Part shown: in pieces, positions 1 to 8,990 of the stretch
How the letters are laid out: the number at the start of each line of letters is the position of its first letter
Position numbering within the stretch: the first letter of the stretch is position 1
Assembly: GCF_009664835.1 (NCBI RefSeq)
Contig: NZ_CP045929.1
Span: 2,170,001 to 2,234,000 of the forward strand
DNA from: Allosaccharopolyspora coralli
Lineage (GTDB): Bacteria; Actinomycetota; Actinomycetes; Mycobacteriales; Pseudonocardiaceae
Direction: 5' to 3'
Length of the DNA: 64,000 nucleotides
Made by a program: the position numbers and the translations under genes
The notes under the pieces: model-generated
Database searches by the model: none
What the model saw: only the letters and a program-made list of their open reading frames with translations
What the model was told of the DNA's origin: nothing

Positions 1-1
1 G

Positions 2-1270
2 CCCGCCGAGGACGCGAAGGGCCTGCTGCAGGTCGTCTCCGACCTGGAGTCCTGGCTCGCGGAGATCACCGGGTACGACGCGGTGAGCCTGCAGCCGAAC
101 GCGGGCAGCCAGGGTGAGTTCGCCGGTCTGCTGGCGATCCGCGCCTACCACCACAGCCGTGGTGAAGCGGCTCGTGACATCTGCGTCATCCCGTCGAGCG
201 CGCACGGAACGAACGCGGCGAGCGCGGTGATGGCCGGGTTGCGCGTGGTCGTGGTGCGGTGCGACGACGACGGCAACATCGAGATGGACCACTTGCGGGA
301 GGTGCTCGACGCCCACCGCGACGACCTCGCCGCGATCATGGTCACGTACCCGTCCACGCACGGCGTCTACGAGGACACCGTGCAGGACGTGTGCGCGATG
401 GTGCACGAGGCAGGCGGGCAGGTCTACGTCGACGGTGCGAACCTCAACGCGCTCATCGGCCTGGCCCGGATGGGCAAGTTCGGCTCGGATGTCTCGCATC
501 TGAACCTGCACAAGACGTTCTGCATCCCGCACGGCGGCGGCGGTCCCGGCGTCGGCCCGATCGGTGTGCGCGAGCACCTGGCGCCGTTCCTGCCGAACCA
601 CCCGTTGCAGCCCGCGGCGGGGCCGGAGACGGGAGTCGGCCCGATCAGTGCGGCGCCGTGGGGCAGCGCGTCGATCCTGCCGATCTCGTGGGCGTACGTG
701 CGCATGATGGGCCCGGAGGGGTTGCGGCGGGCGACGCTGACCGCGGTCGCGGCGGCGAACTACGTGGCCAAGCGGCTCGACGCGCACTTCCCGGTGCTCT
801 ACACCGGCGAAGGCGGCTACGTCGCCCACGAGTGCATCCTCGACCTGCGCCAGATCACCAAGGACAGCGGCGTCACGGTGGACGACGTGGCCAAGCGGCT
901 CGCCGACTACGGTCTGCACGCGCCCACGATGTCGTTCCCGGTGGCGGGCACCCTGATGGTGGAACCGACGGAGAGCGAGAACCTCGCCGAACTCGACCGG
1001 TTCTGCGAGGCGATGATCGCGATCCGCGCCGAGATCGACAAGGTCACCGCAGGTCAGTGGCCCGTCGACGACAACCCGCTCTGCGACTCGCCGTTCACGA
1101 CGGCATCGCTGGCTGGGGAGTGGAACCACGCGTACAGCCGGGAGGAGGCCGCGTACCCGCTGGGTCGGTCGATGCCGAAGATCTGGCCCGCGGTGCGTCG
1201 CATCGACGGCGCGAAGGGTGACCGCAACCTCGTCTGCTCGTGCCCTCCGCTGGAGGCCTACCAGGCCTGA
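2..1270 (+). CDS. gcvP: Glycine dehydrogenase (decarboxylating), C-terminal part
   Basis: This is the 3' end of the P-protein of the glycine cleavage system, which decarboxylates glycine with pyridoxal phosphate and passes the aminomethyl group to the lipoyl H-protein. The frame is already open at the left edge, so the start lies outside; about 422 of the usual 950 residues are present. The PLP-binding segment [15 protein letters not shown] is clear, with the Schiff-base lysine near residue 171 of the visible part, followed by a glycine-rich loop. The C-terminal part ([19 protein letters not shown]) fits the family. No other gcv gene is visible downstream, so the gene is either alone or last in its operon. 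Identification is certain; only the start is missing. Confidence 0.97.
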   Translation, partial: PAEDAKGLLQVVSDLESWLAEITGYDAVSLQPNAGSQGEFAGLLAIRAYHHSRGEAARDICVIPSSAHGTNAASAVMAGLRVVVVRCDDDGNIEMDHLREVLDAHRDDLAAIMVTYPSTHGVYEDTVQDVCAMVHEAGGQVYVDGANLNALIGLARMGKFGSDVSHLNLHKTFCIPHGGGGPGVGPIGVREHLAPFLPNHPLQPAAGPETGVGPISAAPWGSASILPISWAYVRMMGPEGLRRATLTAVAAANYVAKRLDAHFPVLYTGEGGYVAHECILDLRQITKDSGVTVDDVAKRLADYGLHAPTMSFPVAGTLMVEPTESENLAELDRFCEAMIAIRAEIDKVTAGQWPVDDNPLCDSPFTTASLAGEWNHAYSREEAAYPLGRSMPKIWPAVRRIDGAKGDRNLVCSCPPLEAYQA

Positions 1271-1366
1271 CGTGCGTGCCGACCGGTACGCCCCGGCCGA
1301 TGCCGGGGTGTACCGAATGCACTACGGTGGGCGACTCCATGTGACCGAACCCGGGAGGAGCACAAC

Positions 1367-1651
1367 ATGCTCACCATCAGTGAGAGCGCGGCGGAGGTCA
1401 TCAAGGTGGTGCTCGCCGGAGGTGAGTCCGGGGAAGACTCGGGCTTGCGCATCGCGGCGACCAGTGTGAACGGCTCGGAAACGGAGCTGCAGGCGTCCGT
1501 GGCGCCTGCTCCGGAGGGCGACGACCAGGTCGTCGAGTCGTCCGGGGCGCGGGTGTTCCTGGACCAGCAGGCCGCCTCGGTGCTCGACGACAAGACGCTG
1601 GATGCCGAGCGGGACGACAACGGCGAGTTGGGTCTCGCAGTGCGCGAGTGA
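1367..1651 (+). CDS. HesB/IscA-like small protein lacking cysteines
   Basis: This 94-residue acidic protein resembles the HesB-like (Fe-S cluster biosynthesis fold) proteins that are widespread and often solitary in actinobacteria. It starts [15 protein letters not shown] and has the family's pattern of an N-terminal helix followed by strands. It contains no cysteine, so it cannot hold an Fe-S cluster the way IscA does; a scaffold or unknown role is more likely. A strong ribosome binding site (GGGAGGAG) stands about 7 bases before the ATG. It lies 96 bases after gcvP and is followed by a terminator-like hairpin, so it probably forms its own unit or the end of one. Function is inferred from fold family only. 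Confidence 0.75.
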   Translation: MLTISESAAEVIKVVLAGGESGEDSGLRIAATSVNGSETELQASVAPAPEGDDQVVESSGARVFLDQQAASVLDDKTLDAERDDNGELGLAVRE

Positions 1652-1689
1652 CGCCGTCAGGGGCCGTTGCGCCCCGTCAGGCCGTAAGC

Positions 1690-1728
1690 GAGGCCCCCCT
1701 GGTGCGGTTCGAGCCGCCCAGGGGCCTC
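1690..1728 (+). terminator. Hairpin after the HesB-like gene
   Basis: GAGGCCCC is followed 23 bases later by GGGGCCTC, with an inner GCGG/CCGC stem, giving a GC-rich stem-loop about 40 bases past the HesB-like stop codon. There is no clear U-tract. It is probably a factor-independent terminator of the kind common in high-GC genomes. Confidence 0.6.
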
Positions 1729-1796
1729 GTCGCGTCTCGGGCCGCAGTTCCCGCTCGGTGCGCCTGCCGGGTACCCAGGCGTCTTAGCGTAGATCC

Positions 1797-2240
1797 ATGG
1801 GTGGAGGCGAGTGGTTCGCCTGGACAGCCTCGACGAGCGGACTGTCGTCATCCGAGTGGTGGCCCCTCGGAGCGCGTATCGACCTCGGCCGACGAGACGT
1901 GGAGCTGCTGGCGCTGCCCGGACTCCGTCGGGTTGCTCGACCGCGGACGAGGTTCCGTGTTGGTCGGGGACATGCTCTACCACGCACCGAGCGTGACCGA
2001 CGGTCTGATCCTGGCCGGGGCGATCCCGTCGGCCAGCGTGCCCGACTATGTGCGCAGCGCGCTGCGGCTCCGCTCGATCCGCGACGGCGAGCGCATCCTG
2101 TCCGGTCACTTCAGACCCGAGGTCGGTCCGAGGAGGGTCGACGAACTCGTCGGTGCTCTGGAGGGAGCCCTCGACTCACGCTGGGCAAGGCACGATAACC
2201 GGCGCGCACCCCTGTTCGCGCCTTACCGGGTGTGGCGAGA
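1797..2240 (+). pseudogene. Metallo-beta-lactamase-fold hydrolase remnant, frameshifted
   Basis: Two reading frames together give the C-terminal half of an MBL-fold hydrolase. The first frame reads up to [12 protein letters not shown] (to about 1922). The next frame begins [12 protein letters not shown] and continues through [11 protein letters not shown] and [12 protein letters not shown] to about 2230. At the junction (1917-1923) the family normally reads LPGHTPGS; the HT pair is missing, which suggests a small deletion of 8 or 11 bases that both shifted the frame and removed a metal-ligand histidine. The N-terminal HxHxDH metal site is absent: the sequence starts just after a terminator hairpin. 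The aspartate of VGD and the later SGH histidine remain. This looks like a decayed, 5'-truncated gene, not a sequencing slip in a whole one. Confidence 0.75.
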
Positions 2241-2299
2241 CGACCCTGATCGCAGGCAAACGAGCACGACGCCGAGCCGAACACGGGGCCGAGCCGTGA

Positions 2300-3175
2300 T
2301 CACTCCGCGCGAGCGGGTTCGCAGTTCAGGAGTGTCCGGCACACTTCCGAGAGCCGCTTCCGCAGGACTGCGGACTCGTCGGCGAACTCCCGCTGCGCCC
2401 GGACGTAGTCGGCTCGCCCCTCGGATGTCTCGATCGCCACCGGCGCATAGCCGAGCGCGGTCAGGTCGTACGGGCTGGCGCGCATGTCCAGTTCCCGGAC
2501 GCGCGCGGCGAGGTCGAAACAGTCCGCGACCAACTCCGCGGGCACGTACGGGTCGAGCTTGTAACTCCACTTGAACAGATCCATGTTCGCGTGCAGGCAG
2601 CCTGGCTGTTCCATGCGGACCTGGTCGGTGCGGGCGGGCTGGTGGTGGTTCAGCGGCCGTGCGTCCTCGGTGAAGAACCGGAACGCGTCGTGGTGGGTGC
2701 AGCGAACCGGCATCGATTCCACGACCTCGTCGGTGCCGTCGTGCCCGAGGCGCAGCGGCCACCCCGCGTGGCGCACGTCGTCCGGCCCGGTGCGATACAG
2801 CATCGCCCACTCGTGCAGGCCGAAACAGCCCAACTTCGCCGTCCGGGACGCGGTGGCCTCCAACAGCGTGAGCACGAACTCTGCGGTGTCCCGGCGCTTC
2901 GCGGGCGGCTCGTCCGAGACGACACCGTCCGGGCACCGGGTGAAGCCTGTTCGCCGCAGGAACTCGTCACCGTTCTCCAACGCGACACCGGGACCGGGTT
3001 GCCACCGTTCGAGCTTGGCGGGTTTGAACGAGTAGTAGGTGAACAGGAAGTCCATCACCGGGTGCTTCTCGCCGCGCTGCCGCCGTTGCCGGTGCGGGAG
3101 GGTCCATTCCCGGACCCGCGCCAGATGCGCGGCCTCGCGCGCACGCCACTCGCTCTCGGTCAGCACGGAAACCAC
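2300..3175 (-). CDS. Putative 3-methyladenine DNA glycosylase family protein
   Basis: The 291-residue protein matches the actinobacterial family usually annotated as 3-methyladenine DNA glycosylase, found in mycobacteria and relatives at about this length. Recognisable segments are the N-terminal [40 protein letters not shown] and [20 protein letters not shown]. It lacks an obvious helix-hairpin-helix glycosylase motif, so the repair activity rests on family naming and not on visible catalytic residues. The first possible start is a GTG at 3175 with a second GTG three codons on. It faces the MBL remnant upstream of it and ends beside it, convergently. It is 52 bases from the end of the CNNM gene that lies behind it on the same strand. 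Confidence 0.65.
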   Translation of the reverse strand: MVSVLTESEWRAREAAHLARVREWTLPHRQRRQRGEKHPVMDFLFTYYSFKPAKLERWQPGPGVALENGDEFLRRTGFTRCPDGVVSDEPPAKRRDTAEFVLTLLEATASRTAKLGCFGLHEWAMLYRTGPDDVRHAGWPLRLGHDGTDEVVESMPVRCTHHDAFRFFTEDARPLNHHQPARTDQVRMEQPGCLHANMDLFKWSYKLDPYVPAELVADCFDLAARVRELDMRASPYDLTALGYAPVAIETSEGRADYVRAQREFADESAVLRKRLSEVCRTLLNCEPARAE

Positions 3176-3226
3176 ACGTCAAGGGTAGTAGCGGTCCCGC
3201 GACGACTGGGCCGGGACCGCTACTGC

Positions 3227-4267
3227 TCAGGTCACGTGGGTGCCGTCGCGGACGGTGCCGACGTACTCCTCGACGAGGTCCTCCAGGGCGACCACGCCGA
3301 GCGAGGTGCCTGCCGTGTCCACGGCCATCGCGAGGTGACTGCGCGAGCGCTGCAACGAGGTCAACGCCTCGTCCAGACGGGAGTCCGCGCGCAGCGTCGG
3401 CAGCCGTCGCACCCGTGTGGGCGGAACCGGGCTCGACGGCTCGTCTCCCGCCTGGTCGAGAACGTCCTTCACATGCAGGTAGCCGAGGATCCGGCCGTCG
3501 TCGGCAAGCACCGGGAACCGGGAGAAGCCGGTCGAGGAGACGGCGTGTTCCACGTCCTCCAGAGTCGGAGCCGCGGGCAGCGTCTTCAGGTCGTCCAGGC
3601 GCACCAGGACGTCGGCGACGGTGGTCCCCACCGAGGACAGCGTCTGCGCGAGCCTGCGGTGTTCGGACTGCTCCAGCAAGCCCTCCCGCCGGGACTCGAC
3701 GAGTAGCTCGGCGAGCTCCGAGGACGAGTAAGCCGTTTCCAGCTCGTCCTTCGGCTGCACCTTGAGCAGCCGCAGCACGGCGTTGGCCATCGCGTTGAAC
3801 AGGGCGATGACCGGGCGGGCGAGCTTGACGAAGCCCACCAGCGCCGGAACCAGCCACAGCGCGAGCCGTTCCGGCTCGGCGATGGCGAGGTTCTTGGGCA
3901 CCATCTCGCCGACGAGCACGTGCAGCAGCACCACGAGTGCCAGCGCGATGGCGAACGCGACCGCGTGCAGCACCGCGTCCGGGATCGGCAGGAACCCGAC
4001 GGCGCGTTCGAGCTGGTGGGCGACGGCGGGCTCACCGAGGCGGCCGAGCCCCAGGGAACACAACGTGATCCCGAGCTGTGCGCTCGCCAGCATCAGCGAA
4101 CCGTGCTCGGTCGCTCTGATCACGACGCGGGCACGGCCCACGCCCTGTTCGAGCAGGGCCTCCAGCCGATCCCGGCGGGACGAGAGCAGCGAGAACTCGG
4201 CACCGACGAAGAACGCGTTCAACGCCAACAGCAGTACTGCCAGCGCGATGGCCATACTGTCGCTCAT
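3227..4267 (-). CDS. CNNM/DUF21 membrane protein with CBS pair (short form)
   Basis: The 346-residue protein has an N-terminal DUF21/CNNM membrane domain (about residues 1-190, starting MSDSMAIALAVLLLALNAFF) and a CBS pair (about 210-335, with FSRFPVLADDGRILGYLHVKDVLDQ). It lacks the C-terminal CorC/HlyC domain of its neighbour. CNNM and CorC proteins are linked to Mg2+ or Co2+ efflux or sensing at the plasma membrane. An upstream extension of the frame exists, but the ATG at 4267 overlaps the stop codon of the preceding gene (ATGA), so coupled translation sets the start there. The two genes look like an old tandem duplication that works as a pair. Confidence 0.88.
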   Translation of the reverse strand: MSDSMAIALAVLLLALNAFFVGAEFSLLSSRRDRLEALLEQGVGRARVVIRATEHGSLMLASAQLGITLCSLGLGRLGEPAVAHQLERAVGFLPIPDAVLHAVAFAIALALVVLLHVLVGEMVPKNLAIAEPERLALWLVPALVGFVKLARPVIALFNAMANAVLRLLKVQPKDELETAYSSSELAELLVESRREGLLEQSEHRRLAQTLSSVGTTVADVLVRLDDLKTLPAAPTLEDVEHAVSSTGFSRFPVLADDGRILGYLHVKDVLDQAGDEPSSPVPPTRVRRLPTLRADSRLDEALTSLQRSRSHLAMAVDTAGTSLGVVALEDLVEEYVGTVRDGTHVT

Positions 4268-5625
4268 CGGCTCGCCTCCGTGCTGCCGCCGGTGGTGATC
4301 TCCTGCTGCGCGGGGGGATCGTCCGCGGTGAGCCGGAGCTCGGCGATGCGGTGCCGGTCCATCCGATTCACCGTGAGACTCCACCCGTCGTGGTCGACAT
4401 GGTCGCCCGGAGTGGGGATGCGGCCGAGTGAACTGAGCACGAAGCCGGCCACGGTTTCGTAGTCCCCGTCCGGGATCTCGAACCCGGTGGCCTCTTCGAG
4501 CTCGTCGGCGCGCAGCAGGCCGGACACGACCCAGCGCTGCCGTCCCAGGGGACGCACCGCGGCCGTCTCGCGGCGATCGTGCTCGTCGCGGACATCACCG
4601 ATGATCTCCTCGACGACGTCCTCCAACGTGACGATTCCCGCCGTTCCGCCGTACTCGTCGACCACGAGCGCCAGTTGCAGGCCCGAGCCGCGCAACCGGT
4701 TGAGCAGCGCGTCGCCGTCGAGTGTTTCCGGCACCGTCGGGACCGGGCGCACGAGCGACCCGACGCGGGTGCCTTCACGTTGGTCGACCGGAACACCGAA
4801 CGCCTGTTTGACGTGGATGACGCCGTGGACGTTGTCGAGGTCGTCGTCGTGCACCGGGAATCGGGAGAACCCGGTGCGGCGGGCGATGTCGAGCAGGTCG
4901 AGCACCGAGGCGTCCGTCTCGAGCGATTCGACCCGTACCCGCGGCGTCATGAGCTCGTCGGCACTGCGGTCACCGAACCGCAGCGACTTGTCCATGAGCG
5001 TGGCGGTGGCCTCGTCGAGCGTTCCGTGCTCGGCGCTGGATCGCACGATCGAGCCCAGTTCGTCGGGGGAGCGGGCGGACCGCAGTTCCTCCTGCGGCTC
5101 GACCCCGAGCCTGCGCACGGCCCAGTTGGCACTGTTGTTGGTGACGTTGATCAACCACCGGAACACGTGCGAGAACCCCGAGTGGTAGCCCGAGACCGCA
5201 CGTGCGGTCGGTAGCGGCCGTGCGATGGCGAGGTTCTTCGGCACCATCTCGCCGAAGACCATCGACAAGGTCGTGGCGAGCAGGATCGCGATGGTCAGCG
5301 ACAGTGCCGCCGCGACACCGTCACCGATCCCCGCCGCGAGAAAGAGCGGGCGCACCAGGTCACCGATGAGCGGTTCGGCCACGTAGCCGGTGACCAGGGT
5401 GGTGAGCGTGATCGCCACCTGCGCGCCGGAGAGCTGGAACGACAGTGTGCGGTGTGCGCGCTGGACAGCCTTCGCCCGCCGGTCGCCGACCTCGGCGACG
5501 TGGGCGTCGATGGTGCTGCGTTCCAGCGAGGTCAGGGAGAACTCGGCCGCCACCGCGAGACCGGTTCCCAGCGTGAGGACGGCGACGAACACCAGACCGA
5601 GCACGGACAGCAGGACTTCCGTCAT
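4264..5625 (-). CDS. CNNM/CorC family protein (DUF21-CBS-CorC)
   Basis: This 453-residue protein is the long member of the pair. It has a DUF21/CNNM transmembrane domain (about residues 1-200, including VFGEMVPKNLAIARP), a CBS pair (about 215-345, with TPRVRVESLETDASV and LALVVDEYGGTAGIVTLEDV) and a C-terminal CorC/HlyC domain (about 365-435, with ADELEEATGFEIPDGDYETVAGF). Homologues are often called haemolysin C but are better linked to divalent-cation transport. It heads a two-gene operon with the shorter paralogue, which it overlaps by four bases. A 255-base spacer with no gene separates it from the next gene on the same strand. Confidence 0.9.
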   Translation of the reverse strand: MTEVLLSVLGLVFVAVLTLGTGLAVAAEFSLTSLERSTIDAHVAEVGDRRAKAVQRAHRTLSFQLSGAQVAITLTTLVTGYVAEPLIGDLVRPLFLAAGIGDGVAAALSLTIAILLATTLSMVFGEMVPKNLAIARPLPTARAVSGYHSGFSHVFRWLINVTNNSANWAVRRLGVEPQEELRSARSPDELGSIVRSSAEHGTLDEATATLMDKSLRFGDRSADELMTPRVRVESLETDASVLDLLDIARRTGFSRFPVHDDDLDNVHGVIHVKQAFGVPVDQREGTRVGSLVRPVPTVPETLDGDALLNRLRGSGLQLALVVDEYGGTAGIVTLEDVVEEIIGDVRDEHDRRETAAVRPLGRQRWVVSGLLRADELEEATGFEIPDGDYETVAGFVLSSLGRIPTPGDHVDHDGWSLTVNRMDRHRIAELRLTADDPPAQQEITTGGSTEASR

Positions 5626-5880
5626 CGGCGATCCCCGACCCCTCGGCCGAGTCGCCCGGCGGGGCTGGGGAATGAAATGCCGGGTCTTCGACCCGGCTCG
5701 GTACTGCCGTCAGGGGAGGGTGCCGGAGGCACTGACGTTCTCAACTCCTCGAGAAAGGGGTGTACGCGGTTCCCACGAGTATATCGCTCGTCTCGTTCGT
5801 CTCCTGCCGGGTGGCGCATCCGAATTGCCCGACCGGCCCGTGAGCGCGGTCACGTGGACCGTGCAGAGTGTGTCGCGCGG

Positions 5881-6444
5881 TCAGCGCTGCCTGCCGAGCA
5901 GGGAGAGCAGTCGCGTCTGGAGATCCGCCTGGTCGCTGACCGAAACGGGATCCGCGAAGATTCCTATTCCTTGCATGGCCGGGATCTGCGGAGCGAATAC
6001 CTGGTGCACCACCTCGACGAGATCGGGGTCGAGCGTGTCGTCCGCGCCGATGCCCCGCGCGAGGTCCCAGGCGTGCACGGTGAGGTCCATCGTCATCTGC
6101 CAGCCGTAGTCTTCGGCGGGGATGACCCCGCCGGTCACGAACACTTCGCCCGTGGTCGCGCCCTGCTTCAGCCACGCCGTTCGGGCGGCCCCGGCGGCGG
6201 CGTCCCAGCTCAGCACGGGGTCGTCGCCGAGCTGGTCGCCGTCGAAACGGTCGCCGACGTCCTCCAGCCGCGCTCCGGCGAGCAGCTCCGGCGTCCACAA
6301 CTGCTCGTTGACGAGATGGTTGACGAGGTCGTGCACCGACCACTCGGTGCACGGGGTGGAAGCGCTCCACTGGTCGTCGGCCACGGCACGCACCCGCGCG
6401 TCGAACTCGGCCATCGCGCGATGGTGGGCCTGCAACAGATCCAT
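5881..6444 (-). CDS. DinB-like, TIGR03086-type metal-binding protein
   Basis: The 187-residue protein belongs to the actinobacterial DinB/mycothiol-dependent enzyme superfamily of four-helix metal-binding proteins (TIGR03086 type). The N-terminal helix MDLLQAHHRAMAEFDARV is followed by STPCTEWSVHDLVNHLVNEQ, whose histidines are the usual metal ligands with the later MDLTVHAWDLARGIG. Relatives include mycothiol-dependent maleylpyruvate isomerase and mycothiol S-transferases, but most members of this subgroup have no known substrate. The gene stands alone, divergent from the POT transporter, with about 256 bases between the two starts. Confidence 0.8.
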   Translation of the reverse strand: MDLLQAHHRAMAEFDARVRAVADDQWSASTPCTEWSVHDLVNHLVNEQLWTPELLAGARLEDVGDRFDGDQLGDDPVLSWDAAAGAARTAWLKQGATTGEVFVTGGVIPAEDYGWQMTMDLTVHAWDLARGIGADDTLDPDLVEVVHQVFAPQIPAMQGIGIFADPVSVSDQADLQTRLLSLLGRQR

Positions 6445-6700
6445 TATCCGATTCCTCCGATAACACGGTATGTATCCGACAGCGTGCGTCGCGTGCTTGT
6501 CTTCTTACCGGAATCACCAGATGTGTCGCATTCGCAGTAGCCCGGCAACGTTCTTTGCCGAGGTGTGACCTGTTTTTCCCGCCAGGGGGTGGTCCATGAC
6601 ACTCCGATGAGGAGTACGGTGCCGCACGTTGCTCCGCGCCCGGTGCGGGAGCAGGACGTTTGCGGCACTGCCGCTTCCATCACAACGAGAGGACGTGATC

Positions 6701-8179
6701 GTGGCTACCGGCGCGGTTGCGGATGCACCACAGCGGGGCTTCTTCGGGCACCCTCGCGGACTGTCCACGCTGTTCTTCACCGAAATGTGGGAGCGATTCT
6801 CCTACTACGGCATGCGGGCCATCCTGCTGCTGTACTTGTACTACGCCGTGACCGAAGGCGGTCTCGGGATCGAGGAGTCGAGCGCGGCTTCGCTGGTCGG
6901 GGCCTACGGCGCTTCGGTGTACCTGACCAGTGTCGCGGGCGGATGGCTGGCCGACCGGATCCTGGGCGCCCGGCAGTCCGTGTTCTACGGCGGCTTGCTG
7001 ATCATGTTCGGGCACATCTGCATGGCGCTGCCCGGCGGCGTGCCGACGACGATCGTCGGCATCGCCCTGATCGTCGTGGGGTCGGGCTTCCTCAAGCCCA
7101 ACATCTCCAAGATGGTCGGTGACCTGTACACCGAACAGGACGACAGGCGGGACGCAGGCTTCACGATCTTCTACATGGGGATCAACATCGGCGCGTTCGT
7201 CGGCCAGATCATCACCGGCTACCTGCAGGTAGAGATGGGCTTCCACTGGGGCTTCGGCGCGGCCGCCGTCGGTATGGCTCTGGGACTCACGCAATACGTC
7301 CTCGGGGGGCGAAACCTCGGACAGGCCGGATTGAAGCCGCAGAATCCGTTGCCCGCTGACGCCAAGGGCTCCGTGATCGCCAGGGTCGTGGGCATCACCG
7401 CCGCGATCCTGGTTGTGCTGGGAGGTTCGTTCGGACTCGGCCTGATCGGCATCGACGGTCTTGTGAACATGATCACGGCGATCGCCATCATCATGCCGAT
7501 CGTCTACTTCACCGTGATGCTCAGAAGCACGCAGATCACGAATGTCGAACGTGACCGGCTGATCGCCTACATTCCGCTGTTTCTCGCCACCGCACTCTTC
7601 TTCCTGCTCTTCGAGCAGCAGGCTACGTCGTTGGTGCTGGTGGCCGATCAGCAGACCGACACCACCGTGCTGGGTTACGAGTTTCCGGTGGCCTGGTTCC
7701 AGTCCCTCAACCCGCTGGCCATCATCATTATGGCCCCGATGTTCGCGGCACTGTGGTTGAAGCTGGGCGCACGTCAGCCCAGCACGCCCATGAAGTTCGT
7801 CGGCGGTCTCGTTCTGATCGCCGCCAGCTTCTTCTGGATCGTGCTGTCCGGATTCCTCCAGAACAGCGAGGGACAGCATTTCGCGCTCATGATCGCCATG
7901 GTTTTCGTGATCATGACGGCCGGCGAGTTGATGCTTTCGCCCGTCGGATTGTCCGCGACGACGAAGCTGGCTCCCAAGGCCTTCGCCTCGCAGACGCTGG
8001 GCTTGTACTTCCTCGCTCCGGCGCTGGGGCAGGCCCTGGGCGCGCAGATCGTGAAGCTGTACACGGCCGAGCAAGAGGGCTTGTACTTCGGGCTGATCGC
8101 CTTGGCCACGTTGGCCTTCGCCGGCTTGCTCGCGATCGGAGTCAAGAGGATCAATCCCTACATGCACGGCGTGAACTGA
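6701..8179 (+). CDS. Proton-coupled oligopeptide transporter (POT/PTR family)
   Basis: This 492-residue membrane protein imports di- and tripeptides with protons. The N-terminal helix carries the ExxER proton-coupling motif (FFTEMWERFSYYGMRA), and the two PTR2 signatures are present (GAYGASVYLTSVAGGWLADR and FYMGINIGAFVGQIITGYL). About 12-14 hydrophobic segments follow. I place the start at the GTG at 6701 because a GAGAGGA ribosome site sits 7 bases upstream; a GTG at 6695 is too close, and the longer open frame lacks a ribosome site. The gene ends 12 bases before a palindromic repeat (copy A1) shared with the convergent acnR-like gene. Confidence 0.93.
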   Translation: MATGAVADAPQRGFFGHPRGLSTLFFTEMWERFSYYGMRAILLLYLYYAVTEGGLGIEESSAASLVGAYGASVYLTSVAGGWLADRILGARQSVFYGGLLIMFGHICMALPGGVPTTIVGIALIVVGSGFLKPNISKMVGDLYTEQDDRRDAGFTIFYMGINIGAFVGQIITGYLQVEMGFHWGFGAAAVGMALGLTQYVLGGRNLGQAGLKPQNPLPADAKGSVIARVVGITAAILVVLGGSFGLGLIGIDGLVNMITAIAIIMPIVYFTVMLRSTQITNVERDRLIAYIPLFLATALFFLLFEQQATSLVLVADQQTDTTVLGYEFPVAWFQSLNPLAIIIMAPMFAALWLKLGARQPSTPMKFVGGLVLIAASFFWIVLSGFLQNSEGQHFALMIAMVFVIMTAGELMLSPVGLSATTKLAPKAFASQTLGLYFLAPALGQALGAQIVKLYTAEQEGLYFGLIALATLAFAGLLAIGVKRINPYMHGVN

Positions 8180-8190
8180 CACGTCGGCGG

Positions 8191-8234
8191 GCGTGAGCCT
8201 TTTTGGTTGCTATAGCCACCAAAAAGGCTCACGC
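8191..8234. repeat. Palindromic repeat family A, copy 1
   Basis: Perfect 16-bp arms, GCGTGAGCCTTTTTGG and its complement, surround a TTGCTATAGCCA loop. Each strand has a T-run inside the stem, so the hairpin could terminate in both directions. It lies between the convergent POT gene and the acnR-like gene, 4 bases from the latter's stop codon. Further copies are at 26074, 26563, 54799 and 57968. Confidence 0.9.
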
Positions 8235-8238
8235 CGCT

Positions 8239-8808
8239 TCAGCGGCGGACGCTTTCCTCGACGAGGTCGAGTACCGGGCCGAGGTCGTCGGCGGGCAGGC
8301 CCATCGCCAGGTGCGAGACGAGGCCTTCGAGGACCAGTTCGAGGTAGGCGGCGAGCACGTCGATGTCGACGTCGTCGCGGAGGTTTCCCGAATCGCGCTG
8401 CCATTTCAGCCGCGCCTTGGTCGCCGCCGTGAGGTGTTCCGAGCGCTGGGCCCAGCGCTCCCGGAAGTCACGATCGGTGCGGAGCCGCCGGGAGACCTCG
8501 AGTCGAGTACCCAGCCACTCGACCCCGGTGCTCGGCCCTTCGTGATGCAACAGATCCCGCATCACTTGGACGAGACCCTGATCGGCGACCACGTCCGCCA
8601 TCCGCGCCGCGTCGTCCTCGGCCAGCGCGAGGAACAACGATTCCTTGTCCTTGAAATGATGGAAGATCGCGCCCCGAGAGAGTCCGGTGGCCTCTTCCAG
8701 CCTGCGGACCGTGGCGCCCTCGTAGCCGTGCCGGGCGAAGCAGCTCCGCGCGCCGGCGAGTATCTGACGCCGCCGCGTATCGAGGTGGTCCTGGCTGACC
8801 CGAGGCAT
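8239..8808 (-). CDS. acnR: TetR-family regulator, AcnR type
   Basis: The 189-residue protein begins MPRVSQDHLDTRRRQIL and has a TetR helix-turn-helix (about residues 20-55: GARSCFARHGYEGATVRRLE, then LSRGAIFHHFKDKESLFLAL). The whole N-terminal half closely resembles AcnR of Corynebacterium and Rv1474c of Mycobacterium, which repress aconitase and sense citrate. In those genomes acnR lies right behind acn; here acn is 18 kb away. A longer frame to 8844 exists, but the ATG at 8808 gives the family's usual N-terminus and leaves the dyad at 8842-8861 upstream as an operator. The dyad is also a 10-of-12 match to the AcnR consensus, which fits autoregulation. It is divergent from egtA. Confidence 0.85.
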   Translation of the reverse strand: MPRVSQDHLDTRRRQILAGARSCFARHGYEGATVRRLEEATGLSRGAIFHHFKDKESLFLALAEDDAARMADVVADQGLVQVMRDLLHHEGPSTGVEWLGTRLEVSRRLRTDRDFRERWAQRSEHLTAATKARLKWQRDSGNLRDDVDIDVLAAYLELVLEGLVSHLAMGLPADDLGPVLDLVEESVRR

Positions 8809-8841
8809 CCGTTGATCGTCCCAGGTCGACCTATCCCGGTG

Positions 8842-8861
8842 CAATCCGTACGTACGTATTG
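8842..8861. promoter_or_regulatory. Candidate TetR/AcnR operator between acnR and egtA
   Basis: The 20-bp sequence CAATCCGTACGTACGTATTG matches its own reverse complement at 18 of 20 positions. Bases 8846-8861 fit the AcnR pattern CAGNAC-N4-GTNCTG at 10 of 12 fixed positions. The site ends 34 bases upstream of the acnR start and about 130 bases upstream of egtA. Autoregulation is the simplest reading; control of the ergothioneine operon is possible but unproven. Confidence 0.6.
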
Positions 8862-8990
8862 TTGTCGGTCATGTCGTCGACGGGGTTGCGGACGTTCGAG
8901 TGGATCCGTCCGCGCCGCTGCGACGAAGGGTGCGGTTGTCATGGCACGCCGGTAGCGTCGGAACCCGACCTGCGACGAGAGGCAGTTCCG

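Noticed and set aside
6680-8182. 500-codon open frame opposite the POT transporter
   Set aside because: The product is His/Gln/Glu-rich without any fold signal, while the plus strand encodes clear POT signatures.
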